In this document: positions 34,001 through 44,176 of the stretch, piece by piece
Layout of the letters: each line of letters begins with the position of its first letter
How positions within the stretch are numbered: the stretch's first letter is position 1
Assembly (NCBI GenBank): GCA_021401465.1
Contig: JADDMT010000084.1
Coordinates: 62,001-126,000 of the forward strand
Length of the DNA stretch: 64,000 nucleotides
Direction: 5' to 3'
Source of the DNA: Teratosphaeria epicoccoides
Lineage: Eukaryota > Ascomycota > Dothideomycetes > Mycosphaerellales > Teratosphaeriaceae
Notes under the pieces: generated by a model
Database searches by the model: none
The model's input: only the letters and a program-made list of their open reading frames with translations
What the model was told of the DNA's origin: nothing
Position numbers and translations under genes: made by a program

Positions 34001-35289
34001 TGGCCTTCGCCCATGACCGACACGAAGATTATAAGTCTTCATCCCGCGTGCGTCGCGGCCCAGATTATTCCAAGACTTCGGCAACATCCCACGTCACCAT
34101 CACAGGACCGTCCTCCAATCAAGGCTGACTGGGCCTATCTACGGCATGTCCACACCATGACAAAGTCGTCTTGAAATCGCAACATACCTGCATTGCCCGG
34201 CGTTTAACTGGCCCCATTACGATTTGCTTGAAACTGGCTATGACCACCTTGGCTGCCGCCGGTACTGTTATTGTCTCCACCACACCAACTTGTGCGAACC
34301 CCAACTCTGGTCACGAGGCTGGCTTGCATAATCCCTTTTCAATCCGAACCCTGACCACCAGCACACGGCACAGACGCGACATCCTTGTATTAGCTTTCAC
34401 CACCACTGAGCTACCCCGAATAACACATCTCCGACCTCGCCATTCAGCAGCCGAGCATCTTACCTGACTTTTGCTTTGCCTTGGGAAATCAAGCTGCTGG
34501 CCGGCAAAACCGTATGTAACATGGCTTGGTGGGTGCTTAGCTGGGTGAGTATGTTGGTACGGGCATTGTCACGGCCTCGAATAATTTGTATCACTATTGG
34601 AACAGTACATCACTTGTAGCATTACTTGTAGCATTAGGCGTCCATTGGAAGGGATATACCCCAGGCTGCAGCAGAGAAATTCGCGCGCCTTGACGCTATG
34701 ATTGTATAATATCATAAATACAACCTAATAAGAGCAGTCTCGCTCCTAGCACCGCCGCTGTCTAGATCTGTCATTTTCAGTTTCACTATGAGAATAGCTG
34801 TAACTACATACTGGAGGAGGTACAGCTCACCCTCATAAGTTTGGGATGCGACGTCTCGTCCCTGAGCGTGTCATGGCTGCCACATCCTTTTGACACAATC
34901 AGTTGACAGGCGGGCACACAGGTTTCCACACATCTGAGAATTGCGCCGTAGGCTCATTTCCGACAGGGTGCAGGTTGATCATATGCGGTGTCTGGCGGAA
35001 CATCCACGCACAGGACGTTATTGTTAACTCGACGGCAGCAACTTCCGATGCCAATCGCAGCTGATGCGTAGTGAAAGCGGATCGGCCAGAAATCTGTTGG
35101 AGCATGAGACCTACTTCGCGCGATCTCGCCTGCGTGGAGAGAGTTAACGTCGCAGGTAGTCGACGTGCACTGCGAGTATGCGAGCCGGCTGTGCCAAAAT
35201 ATTACAACCGACGTCCCCCAGTTCTGCTCAAGTGCGCCGCCTTCAGTGGTAAGGCAGCTGTACGAGAGTGCGCACGAGCATACTGCTGT
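31016..35289. other. Gene-poor 4.3 kb
   Basis: The largest spacer. I find no recognisable protein or mobile-element motif. At 33660-33760 there is a TATA-like ATATATTAG, a C/T-rich tract and a C/A leader ending CACACCAATG, which looks like a real Pol II start, but only a 20-codon frame follows (33751-33810). Downstream a Pro-rich 24-codon frame begins at 33912 (MPAASFPPCPGPPP). An A/T-rich patch lies at 34680-34740. This could be a short peptide gene, an ncRNA or a remnant. Confidence 0.4.
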
Positions 35290-35994
35290 TCACCAGACGT
35301 GCTCCGGCTGCACCTTGATCTTGTCGCCATTCTCTCGGACAGTCTTTCTTTTAACATCGCGCTTGAGTGGTTTGCGCATATCGAAAGCATCCTCACGGTC
35401 GTTGTAATAGTTGACGATCCGACGATAGATGGAGTAGCTTCAAGGACACAAGTTAGTCTCGGATCCTGTTCGCATGGCATAGATACACCGCCTACCCCAT
35501 CTTCTTATACAATTCGATCGCAGCCGTGTTTTCCACTCTGACAAAGAGGTCAACGAACCAGCAATTCTGCTCGTCGCCAACAATTTCCAAAGCTTCAGAA
35601 AGCTTGGTGGCGTAGCCAAGTCGTCTTGCTGCAGGCGCCACTGTCAAGCATGTGATATGCGCATGCAAAGGCAAGTAGTTCGGGTGCTTCTTCGTGTAAT
35701 GCTTGAGACTGGGATCGTACTTTACGCCGTCGGGCTCGCCGTACGGTGATGCTTCTACCTTGCCCAGGACTGTCCGTGCTGTCAGCGTCCACGCCATTAA
35801 AACATTTGTGCAGGGACGGACGTACTGTACGCATCTATCTGACCGTTCTCGCCTTCGACGACCTTGCATAGATTGGGCCATCTGATGAAGTAATCGAGGT
35901 AGAAGCCGATGTTGTACGTTTCTGTCAAGTGATCGAGGTTGCAAGGATTGAATTTGAGGAGGTCCGTTGGCGTCATGGGCCTTATGGCAGCCAT
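35290..35994 (-). CDS. NAT3: NatB N-terminal acetyltransferase catalytic subunit (Nat3/NAA20)
   Basis: Acetylates N-termini of proteins starting Met-Asp, Met-Glu or Met-Asn, with the Mdm20 partner on ribosomes. Exons 35994-35826, 35769-35496 and 35437-35290 give 196 residues; introns are 56 and 58 nt with donors GTACGT and GTAGGC. The start at 35994 gives MAAIRPMTPTDLLKFNPCNL, then DHLTETYNIGFYLDYFIRWP, the family signature. Exon 2 restores AYILGKVEAS and contains the acetyl-CoA loop RRLGYATK and FVDLFVRVENTAAIELYKKM. Exon 3 gives GYSIYRRIVNYYN and AFDMRKPLKRD. An insertion near residues 65-90 (YGEPDGVKYDPSLKHYTKKH) is usual in fungi of this group. Length and motifs are complete. Confidence 0.93.
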
Positions 35995-37283
35995 GGCTGC
36001 AAGCCAATTCAGCCGTCGCACGGGCAGGATTGCTAAGGCAAATTGCAAGTCACCAGGACTCAATGCCTACTGAGAGATCTTTGTCCTTTCTACCCGCCCA
36101 TATGATGGTGCATGTCTGCCGTTCCGTTGAACCCTATTAGCCTGCCTAAGTTTGTTGGATTTCACAGTGCCGTGGATGCGGCAATTGTTGACGTGCACAC
36201 ATCTAGCAGCAAATGAAAAGATGTTTGTTGCAGGCTCTGCTTGAGAAGGTACGCTAGGAGGTAGAATCACACCTAGCTTATCTTAGTCATCCATAAGTGT
36301 CGAAGATACACGAATTTGTGCTATAAGTTGCAGTATTTGAACGGAGTGCTTATGTCAATATCGATGGCCTGGCGACCTTGCTCAAACGGCTGTGGCTACA
36401 CTGGCTGAGTGCTCTTGTGATGAGGAATGGGAAAGACTTTGGGGCCAAGATGAGCGCGATGGTCAGATGCCCTGCCAAACGCTCAAGCAAACCTTCCAGG
36501 CTTCATTGGGGTGATGGCAAAGCAGTGTGGACTGTCATTACATGACATCGATGATGCGCACATCGGCGATGGCGATGGGACCTCACAGACCTAAGCAACA
36601 AGCATGCAGCTGGAATGCAGGACAAATCAAGACCGAAAAGACGCAACCCTGCCGAAATTAGGGTGTGAATTCTCTGTATAACCAACCACTGAGACGATGG
36701 TTGCGAACGATGCAACAGACTTCTCCTTCGTAGAGCTGCATTGAACGTAAAAAGCTTCCATAAACTACTCTCAGCCACAACTTGGCGCGCCCAAATCTGC
36801 CAAGGTCGGGTGCCCTCATATCCACGCCATCATCTCGCCAATTTGCTACTCGGACTGCTGGCTCTCACCACTGATGCGATTGGATTAATCTGAAGGCTGC
36901 TTATCGCACTACGTCACCAAGAAGGCTGACAAGGAGTGCATGATCCACGCAGCCATGGCGTGAACCCATGCGAATCGCAGTAGAGATTCATGATGGTCAG
37001 GCCCCCGAGGTTCGGACCAAGCGACCGGACCAGAGGATGTGCCAGCGTAAGTAGGCATATCGTTTGCTGGAGAGCTGGGATGTGGAAGGTAGTGACCGGA
37101 TAATCTACGCGATTGGGACGTGTGCATGAGGATGGCATGGTGCGTGTTTGACGCGCGAGCTGGTCCCGGAGATTGTGGATATCTGAGAAGCGGTGGGGTG
37201 TAATGCTTGAGCTTGGAGGACTTTCGCCGGATCCGCACGAACTTGGTCGTTGGAGTCTTCCGTTGACGCGTACGTAGGAGCGC
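35995..37283. other. Gene-poor 1.3 kb
   Basis: Lies between the 3' end of the aldolase gene and the 5' end of the NAT3 gene. Frames are short and noise-like. The promoter of NAT3 must lie in the left part. Confidence 0.45.
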
Positions 37284-38329
37284 TCACAGTGACTCCTCCA
37301 CCTTTATCAGCTCTGCCATCTTCGCGCGGATGTTCTCCTTCACCTCCTCGCCCGGTCCCTCGTACGGTCGTCTCGGCGCCAACTTTGCTTCTGCGCTCTG
37401 GATACCCGCGCTTCTCGCGCTCGTCAAGCAGGCGCCAAACTTGGTATTCGCGATCCCGGCCTTACAGAAGCTCTCGGTGTCGGCGGCCAAGCATTGCAGC
37501 TTCAACGCCTCCTCGTGCTTGCCCGCCTTGTAAAGGTTGTAAATATGGCTTATCGTCTTCGGGAATATGTTAGCAAAGGCGGCGATACACCCGGCAGACC
37601 CGACACTGAGGCCACCAATCAGGAAGTCGGATTGACCACCGTACGTCGTGAATTCTGTCTCTGGAAATGTGGCTGCGAGACGTGTGATCTTGCCTACGGA
37701 CGCGCAAGTAAGTTTCGTGCCAACAATGTTCTTGTGCTTTTTGGCCAAGGCTGTCATGACGTCCGAATCAATATCGATACCATTGCAGACGCCCGGAAAG
37801 TTGTAGATGACGATGGGCAGAGGTGATGCCTCTGCAACCTGTTCGTAGAAGTTCATGATGACTTTGTTAGTAGTCTGCTTCCCAAAGTACGCGCATGGTA
37901 AAACAAGGGCGTAGTCCGCTCCAGCTTGATGCGCATCGTTGATGAATTGCAGGACTTGCTTGGTTGAATGGCCTGACACGCCAGCCATGATTGGATATTC
38001 TGATCCAACAGCCTGGCACATTGTCAGCATCTGACAATTGTTGTTCGTGAGCTGTGATGCCTGTTGTGGCTCACCTGTCTGGCAGTCCTAAGCAGCTGCG
38101 CCCGCTCGTCTCGAGTAAGCAGGAAAGTCTCTGCATTCGTCCCAAGGACTACCAAGCCGGTCAGGTGTTTGGAAAGATATTTATAGTACTTCGACTGAGA
38201 CTCCAGGTCCAACTCGTCCGTCGCAGGATCAAAGAAAGTTACTGCTGGTGCCCACACTCCCGCAGGCGGAACCCGAGCGGACTTCTCTGTGCACCCGTTC
38301 ATGTTGGTGGCGAGATGTTTCGTTGTCAC
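37284..38329 (-). CDS. DapA/NAL-superfamily aldolase (dihydrodipicolinate synthase-like)
   Basis: A class I aldolase of the DHDPS family. Exons 38329-38075 and 38012-37284 (donor GTGAGC, branch TGCTGACA, acceptor CCAG) give 327 residues. The N-terminus carries GVWAPAVTFFDPATDELDLE and the substrate loop LVVLGTNAETFLLTRDER, where TNAE replaces the bacterial TTGE. Catalytic Tyr155 is in YNFPG and the Schiff-base Lys185 in VGTKLTC, 30 residues apart as expected. QSDFLIGGLSVGSAGCIAAF follows. Fungi make lysine by the aminoadipate route, so this is a catabolic aldolase: candidates are 4-hydroxy-2-oxoglutarate aldolase or the 2-keto-3-deoxy-sugar-acid aldolases of uronate/rhamnose use (GaaC/LraD type). 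An alternative start is Met10. Confidence 0.88.
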
Positions 38330-38777
38330 GGAATCTAGATGTCGTGTTTGTTGATTGCGGTATGCTGTCCTCTGAGATGAAAGACTGATTGTGCTCCCAG
38401 GTCAAACCAAGAATGATTGCTAAGTACCTTAGGCAGATTTGCTTTGGAGATGTGTTTAGCCGATGTCGCATCGTGCGGCGCCCGATCAGCGAAAAGGAGC
38501 TTCTGCCACCAATGAGAATGCACAAAATTTGTCCACAAAGGGAGTCTGGTATCGCAGGGCAGCACATTTGTTTAGTGCATGGCAGTCGGGAACATGTTGG
38601 GAATCACGTTCCAGAGTGAACGCCAATGACTTTCATCAAGAAAATACATTACTCGTACGTACTGTGACTACCAATAATGCTGCTGTTCAAAGAACCTCAT
38701 CAACCGTCGTCCGGCGTGCTCCGGGGTATATCGCAGAACCTTCTCCACTATCTGTAGATGCCGTCGATGCGAGCACT
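38330..38777. other. Intergenic, 448 bp
   Basis: Promoter of the aldolase gene and 3' flank of the eisosome gene. No gene is visible. Confidence 0.45.
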
Positions 38778-39922
38778 CTATGCGGCTTCGGCACGCTCCT
38801 CCTCGCGCCCGCGAGCACTCTCCAGCTCATCATCCTCGTCGTCGTACTCGCTCTGCTGAGAAATGATTAGCACTGTTGCGACAGAACGTCAAAAGTAGAC
38901 ACAAGAGGTACCTTGTGCTGCTCAGCTGGGACCCATAGACCGCTCTCGCGGTCGTGCAGAGACGCATCCTGGCCGGACAGGTCGACACCCTCCTGTTGAC
39001 GGCGGGCATGACGGCGCTGAGAGAGCGTGCGGCTGCGGGTGGACAGGTTGGACTTGACTGCCGCGTTCTGCTCAACCCAGTTGGTGAGCGCATCCTCGCA
39101 GTCCTGAATAATGGCCTTGGAGGCCTCGTAGCCGTCGTACGCATTTCGGGTCTCGCCTGGTGTGACGGGAGTGTCATCGACGAGCTCGAGCAAGTGCTTG
39201 CCAAAGCCAGCAATGATGGCGAGCTTCTCGCTGTGCTCGCGGAGAGCGTCGAACTGGTAAGTGAACGCGGCCTTCAGCTTCTCGCGAGTGATGTTGGAGA
39301 GCTGTGCCTCTGCGACAAGGGACTCGGCTTCGGCGCGAACAAGCTCCTGCTCGAGGACGACAATCTTCGGACTGTTTGGCTCTTTATACTTTAGCTGAGC
39401 GATCTGGTCGGTGATCTTCTGCTTGCGGTCTCTGCTTGGCTGCACGGAAGCCTCAATATTCCTGATGCTCTTGATCGTCACACGGTATTGGTCGTAGCGG
39501 TCGACAAATTGGTCCTCGAGCTCGCCAATCTCGTAGATGAGCACACCAAGCTTGTCCGTCACGTCTGAGACATCGTCGTCGCATGCCTCACCCCAGACGG
39601 AGAGTTGCTGTGCCACTTCCATGCGCTCACGACCCACGAGTTCCATCGAGCGCATCACGTTCTTTTCCATCTTCACGAGCTGCGAAAGCTTCTTCGCGAG
39701 GTCTGGACCTCCCATGCCCGCGGTAGACTTGCGGAAAGTGTGGCCTGACAAGTGATGTTAGTGGGGAGGTTCAGCGCGCATGCATGGTGAAGATCGCGAT
39801 ATACTGATATTGCTCTTGCCGAAGAATCTGTTCGACTTGGTCGAGGACGATGGCGGCGGCGGGTTCTGGATCTGCGACGCAGTCGGCGCACGCGACTGGC
39901 GCATAGAATACGTGCGATGCAT
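38778..39922 (-). CDS. PIL1: Eisosome core protein Pil1/Lsp1
   Basis: Forms the lattice under furrow-like plasma-membrane domains (eisosomes). Exons 39922-39805, 39744-38912 and 38855-38778 give 342 residues, matching the usual length of about 340. The short first exon gives MHRTYSMRQSRAPTASQIQN, PPPPSSSTKSNRFFGKSNIS, joined to HTFRKSTAGMGGPDLAKKLS. The BAR domain (about 45-270) includes QLVKMEKNVMRSMELVGRER and LREHSEKLAIIAGFGKHLLE. The last exon supplies an acidic tail (QSEYDDEDDELESARGREEE then RAEAA), typical of the family. Introns start GTATAT and GTACCT. The N-terminal Ser/Thr sites are those phosphorylated by Pkh kinases in yeast; here they are only seen as conserved residues. Confidence 0.95.
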
Positions 39923-41086
39923 ATTGGCGGTGTTGCTCCTGGTTCGATTGATGTGTTTGTGGGGTGTGTGTCGATGCGATCCAAGGTCGTATTGTGTCGA
40001 GGTCGTGTAAGAATGAATTGTTACTGTTGTGGTTCAGGAGAAGGTTTATGAGTACCTGTATCTACTGCTGGGCGCATGCTACGTCACCACAACGGATTGA
40101 GCGTGGACGGACCAGGTTTCGCTTGCACCCAGGCCGTGATGCGATTCAACCCTCTCCTGCTGACCCGCTCATCCTCATTGTCCGAGGCTCTCTGCCATCT
40201 GGTGCTGCTTATTGTCCTCCGTCCAGCCGCAACTGTGCTGGGAGCTTTGCCGCCAATGCTCCTTTGTTCCCGCCTCTTTCTCAAAACTGCATTGCTCCAG
40301 CAACCAGCGACGTCATCGCTTAACACTATCACTGACCGCTGAGTCCACCTACTGAGCAAACGAAGTATATTCTGCTTGTTGATGCGATCGACTATCACTT
40401 GACACTGACCGCATGTTGGCATAGCTGATTATTGACTTCTCGTTAACATCTTTGCAACAATTGACTACTACTTGCTACGCTTGGCTAGTCGACATGATTG
40501 ACTGCTTCGAAGTGCAGCTCTATAATCCGCTTGAGTAAGAAGTAGTTAGTAGACTGATAGGATGAATGCGCCCTCATGTACGTAGGAGTCTGTACCACGT
40601 CTACTCCCGGCGTGTACTCTGTTTACACACTTTCACCGAAGAAGTCACACCACGGTATATCCTCGAGAGCAAATCTTGTGAGAATAGTCTCGCTCACCAA
40701 GACATCTTTAGTGTGAAATCCTTGCCGCAATCAGGGATATGCAGAGCTGAAGGTTATAAGAGATGAAATCTCCCAAGACTCATTATTGGATTAACCCAAT
40801 GCTCTCATTCGTCTTATCAAGCATAGTCTGTAACTGGTCATGTCAGGAACCTGCCAGCTATGCATCAAAGCATTGACAGATCATCCGCCCTGATGCCAAC
40901 CGTCTTAGACATAATCCAGCAAATATCTCTCCATCAGCTTACGTGCAGCGTATCGCCTGCTGTTCACGCTTCGCAAATGACAAGCATGACACAACCTCCA
41001 TCGGCACCCTACAGCAATCCTCAGCATGGAATCTTAGCCGAACGCATACACACACCATCCTCTTACCTTCCACCCCAAGCCACCAC
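39923..41086. other. Intergenic, 1.16 kb
   Basis: Long promoter side of the Pil1 gene plus 3' flank of the small secreted protein gene. TTGACT-like motifs recur between 40380 and 40510, but I see no organised array and no gene. Confidence 0.45.
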
Positions 41087-41434
41087 TCAGGCCTCGAGAT
41101 CTGTGAAGAACGCCGACTTTGGCTGGAGCTCTCCACCAGCGCTCTGACAGGCTACATTCATCACGTTGCCTCCGGTCCCGACGGACATCGTGCAGTTGTC
41201 ATCCGCGTAGAAGCTGTAGCTGCCCGCACGGAATGGGCCATCGATTTTGGTCGATTGGAATGCCGGTCCGTTGAGGGTGGAGCAACCTGGTGGCAGGGTT
41301 ACGGTACCGTTGGAGGGAAGGGTGTTGCATCTGGTGTCGGTGTAGAGCGTGATCGTGAGAGAGCCGCTGAAATGCGCGGAAGCGGAGGCGAGGAGAATGG
41401 TCAAGACGGCGAACGTGGAGCTGGTGGAGTTCAT
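41087..41434 (-). CDS. Small secreted protein with four cysteines
   Basis: A single exon of 115 residues. Residues 1-20 (MNSTSSTFAVLTILLASASA) are a clear signal peptide ending in an ASA cleavage motif. The mature part of about 95 residues has four Cys (TRCNTL, PGCSTL, DNCTMS, VACQSA), enough for two disulfides, and two NxS/T sites. Its composition is Thr/Ser/Gly-rich with beta-type spacing. It has no family I know; size and secretion make it an effector-like or cell-wall-surface candidate, but no function can be named. The start codon is the only one in frame, and a leader rich in C/A precedes it. A small hairpin (CTGCCG/CGGCAG, 41575-41592) lies about 140 bp upstream. Confidence 0.78.
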   Translation of the reverse strand: MNSTSSTFAVLTILLASASAHFSGSLTITLYTDTRCNTLPSNGTVTLPPGCSTLNGPAFQSTKIDGPFRAGSYSFYADDNCTMSVGTGGNVMNVACQSAGGELQPKSAFFTDLEA

Positions 41435-42059
41435 GGTGGTTCCTCGAGTTGTTGTGTTCTATGGACTGGTATGCTGTTGATCAATGCTGATGTGAGTGGT
41501 GCAATTGGTGGTGGTTGAGTGTTTTGTTTGACCAGGAGCTGCAATCAACTTTATTCCTACTGGACGCAACAGACCTGCCGCAGGTACGGCAGTTGCAAGA
41601 ACACCGGACATGTAGGGCAGTCCACAACCTCCAGCTGAGCAAGTGGTCCTCGTACCTGCCTACCTACTTCTGCACATGACTCAGTTGGGGTCACACAGAC
41701 AGGCAGACCTCGAGTCTGATACCACCATGATTGACAGGCTGTTTGATTCGCGCGGGTTGATGCATACCAGCAAGAGCCAATCGGGTGTCAACATTGGCTG
41801 TATGCCTGGAAAGGAAGAGGAAAGAGCATATCCTAAAGGAGGAAAGTCTTGCTTCCTTATCCTCGCGCCCGTGACTGACTTTCAGAAGTCAGCGGTCACC
41901 ACTTCGCACTCGTAACATGGTGACCCAAAACTGATCGAAGCAACAAACTTGCAGGGTACCCTTGTCGATATGAGAGTTGCATCATGAGTCATGCGCAGCA
42001 GGTCGATGCTTTAAGAGATTCTGTCCTTCAAGTCTTCCGCACCACATTGCCCCGTCGAC
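41435..42059. other. Bidirectional promoter region, 625 bp
   Basis: Separates the divergent small secreted protein gene and the DUF5321 gene. It includes a 6-bp-arm inverted repeat CTGCCG-CAGGTA-CGGCAG at 41575-41592. No coding frame is supported. Confidence 0.45.
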
Positions 42060-42734
42060 ATGCCACGTCCACGCCCTGTTCATCAAATACCGAGACTCTG
42101 CGCCTCATGCGCTCGACAGCGGCGTAGCTTCGCGACATCTGCTGCCCTCAAAAGTGTCTCCGAAGCCGCCCACATTTCCCACGTACCACGTATAGCACAG
42201 CCCTCTCTCTGGCAATCCTTCATACCAAAGCCCTTTCGCGCCTTCGCCGATCCTGTCGAAGCCGCTGAGTGTGCCCAACGAAAAGCCAAGCGCAAGGCCT
42301 CCAGACAAAACTTCTGGGCATCACCCTACACTCCTTTCCTCTTCCTCGCATTGCTGGTCGGCAGCAACGCGATCCAAATCATCGCGGAGCGTCGAGAACA
42401 GCTCAATTTCAATCGCAAGACGGACGCCAAGATTACTCTGCTCAAGGAGGTCATTGGGAAGGTCAGGAGAGGTGAGAGCGTGGATGTGAAGGGCCTGTTG
42501 GGTACGGGCGATCCGAAGGCGGAAGCGGAGTGGGAGGAGGTCATGAAAGAGCTTGAGGAGGCTGACCCGCTTTGGGACAGACGGCAAAGGGATGTGAGGG
42601 CCAGGAAGGCCAGGAAAGAGGCTGAGGGGATGAGAAAAGAGCAAGAGGCCGTACAGGAGCAACAGCGAGGCCGAGAAGATGGGGAGGAGGAAGTGATGAA
42701 GACGGAAGGAAGGCGAACGAAGTTCCTGATGTGA
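42060..42734 (+). CDS. DUF5321-type mitochondrial inner-membrane protein
   Basis: A single exon of 224 residues. The N-terminus (MPRPRPVHQIPRLCASCARQ, then RRSFATSAAL) is an Arg-rich matrix presequence with an RRSFAT processing-like site. Residues about 95-115 hold one transmembrane segment (YTPFLFLALLVGSNAIQII), preceded by the basic AECAQRKAKRKASRQNFWAS. A coiled helix follows with DAKITLLKEVIGKVRRGESV and DVKGLLGTGDPKAEAEWEEV, which fits the Pezizomycotina DUF5321 pattern as I know it. The tail is strongly Glu/Arg/Lys-rich and ends RRTKFLM. A role in the inner membrane is inferred; the biochemical function is unknown. Confidence 0.82.
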   Translation: MPRPRPVHQIPRLCASCARQRRSFATSAALKSVSEAAHISHVPRIAQPSLWQSFIPKPFRAFADPVEAAECAQRKAKRKASRQNFWASPYTPFLFLALLVGSNAIQIIAERREQLNFNRKTDAKITLLKEVIGKVRRGESVDVKGLLGTGDPKAEAEWEEVMKELEEADPLWDRRQRDVRARKARKEAEGMRKEQEAVQEQQRGREDGEEEVMKTEGRRTKFLM

Positions 42735-43614
42735 TTGATGCAAGTCTCCGAACATTGTCGGTCACTCTGTTTCCTTTGCGAAGCAAATTCCCGTCCCGAC
42801 CAACCTCTCGCATCATCTTTTCGTACGCGGACACAACTCACCTCCGTTCGCCATGACTGTCGTCATCGCCGTATGATGGGTCCCTGCCTGCATGGTATGT
42901 CGGGGAGGCCAGCGGCGGACACCATACCATGCAGCTCAGACTGTGTCGCTCACGCTCCCAAGCAAATGACCCTGGGCCTCTCTCATTTTGATAGCGGCAG
43001 CTGCTACATATGTCAAGCTAGCTTTCCCGGCATCACGCACGTCACAACACGAAAAGATCAGGCTCCACTGCCACGGTGCAGACATGCAATTGTCGCGCCA
43101 CATTCATAGCTGCCAGAGTGAGCTCCGCCCGAGTCTGCGCGAGAAGCGAGACTCTTTTCGGGAATACCTTCAATCGGGCCGCATGACCGTGGTGTAAACA
43201 TGATGAACGTGGATGTCGTGGAGCAGCCGCTAGATCAAGATGCACTGGCCTTGATGAAGCGGCATATGCCGCGCTTGAACTCCTTCAACCGCATTCCCTA
43301 CAGCGTACTTATACATCTACTGCTGGATATTGTGTATGGCGTTAGTGTTACCCGAAAGAAGTTGCCTGTGAAGTCAATTTCATCCCTTCGCCCTTTGGAG
43401 TGCAGCTGAGAATTCCAACAACGCAGTTCGCCAGGTCTCGGTCACCATTCTACAGACTTGCGGCTTGGCCCGCGACGACGACAAGTCCCTAGCACTGTGC
43501 CGTGAGACAACCGTTGTCGCCACGTTTCAGCACAAGGAGTTATCCGCCTCAGTTATGACGACCGTATCCTTCCACCTGCTAGATTTTGCAATTACAATAC
43601 CTCGCCTCTCCAAA
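42735..43614. other. Intergenic, 880 bp
   Basis: 3' flank of the DUF5321 gene and promoter of a small secreted protein. No other gene is supported. Confidence 0.45.
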
Positions 43615-43878
43615 ATGCAACTCATCATCCTCGCAGCAACGCTGCTAATCGGCAGCCTGCCTCCTGCGTATAGCTTTAAGAAAATATGGTGTCTGCATTC
43701 GTCCATTCCCAATGACGCCGCCACGCAAGCAGCTTGTCAGCGCTTCCCGACAGCTGTCGCGAAATACGACTCTGGCAAGTGTGTCGCCCAAGGGACCAAC
43801 GATCTGGAGTGCGGCTTGACCTGGAATGTGTGGTGCTATGATGCTGGAGCAGAGGGTAAAGTCTGCGAGGCTGCATGA
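43615..43878 (+). CDS. Small secreted cysteine-rich protein (six Cys)
   Basis: From the ATG at 43615 the frame encodes 87 residues. The first 20 (MQLIILAATLLIGSLPPAYS) form a signal peptide. The mature part of about 67 residues has six Cys in the contexts IWCLHS, AACQRF, GKCVAQ, LECGLT, VWCYDA and KVCEAA, allowing three disulfides. The frame is open upstream to 43465, but that stretch is not signal-like and this ATG has a C/A-rich leader ending CTCCAAA. Size, charge and cysteine content fit the apoplastic small secreted proteins that plant-associated Dothideomycetes use as candidate effectors. I do not recognise a named family. Confidence 0.75.
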   Translation: MQLIILAATLLIGSLPPAYSFKKIWCLHSSIPNDAATQAACQRFPTAVAKYDSGKCVAQGTNDLECGLTWNVWCYDAGAEGKVCEAA

Positions 43879-44176
43879 TCCTGAGGTAAGGGTAGACGCC
43901 GGGCGTGTCTGGGACCTTTGCTGACCTGTCGCGTTCCTATGTCTAGATGATGAAATTGGGAGGACGTTCTGCGCGGGTAAACATTGCGATCTGATGCACC
44001 CTGCGATGGAAGCTTGCGATGGAACTTTGAAGGATGTTTGGAGCGTACACGGACTGTCCTGTCCAATCACGGTCGGATGTTCTGGGCGTACTGCGAACGA
44101 TTGATTCGGGAGAGACCACAGCTGTACTCAAGGGTTGCTGAGCCTGCGCCACTGAATACTCTAATGGCACCGCAGA
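43879..44176. other. Convergent 3' flanks, 298 bp
   Basis: Lies between the 3' ends of the secreted protein gene and the mitochondrial Asp-tRNA synthetase gene. No gene is visible. Confidence 0.45.

Noticed and set aside
31016..35289. Transposon remnant in the large gene-poor zone
   Set aside because: No reverse transcriptase, integrase, transposase or terminal-repeat pattern could be recognised by eye; RIP indices would be needed to test for an eroded element.
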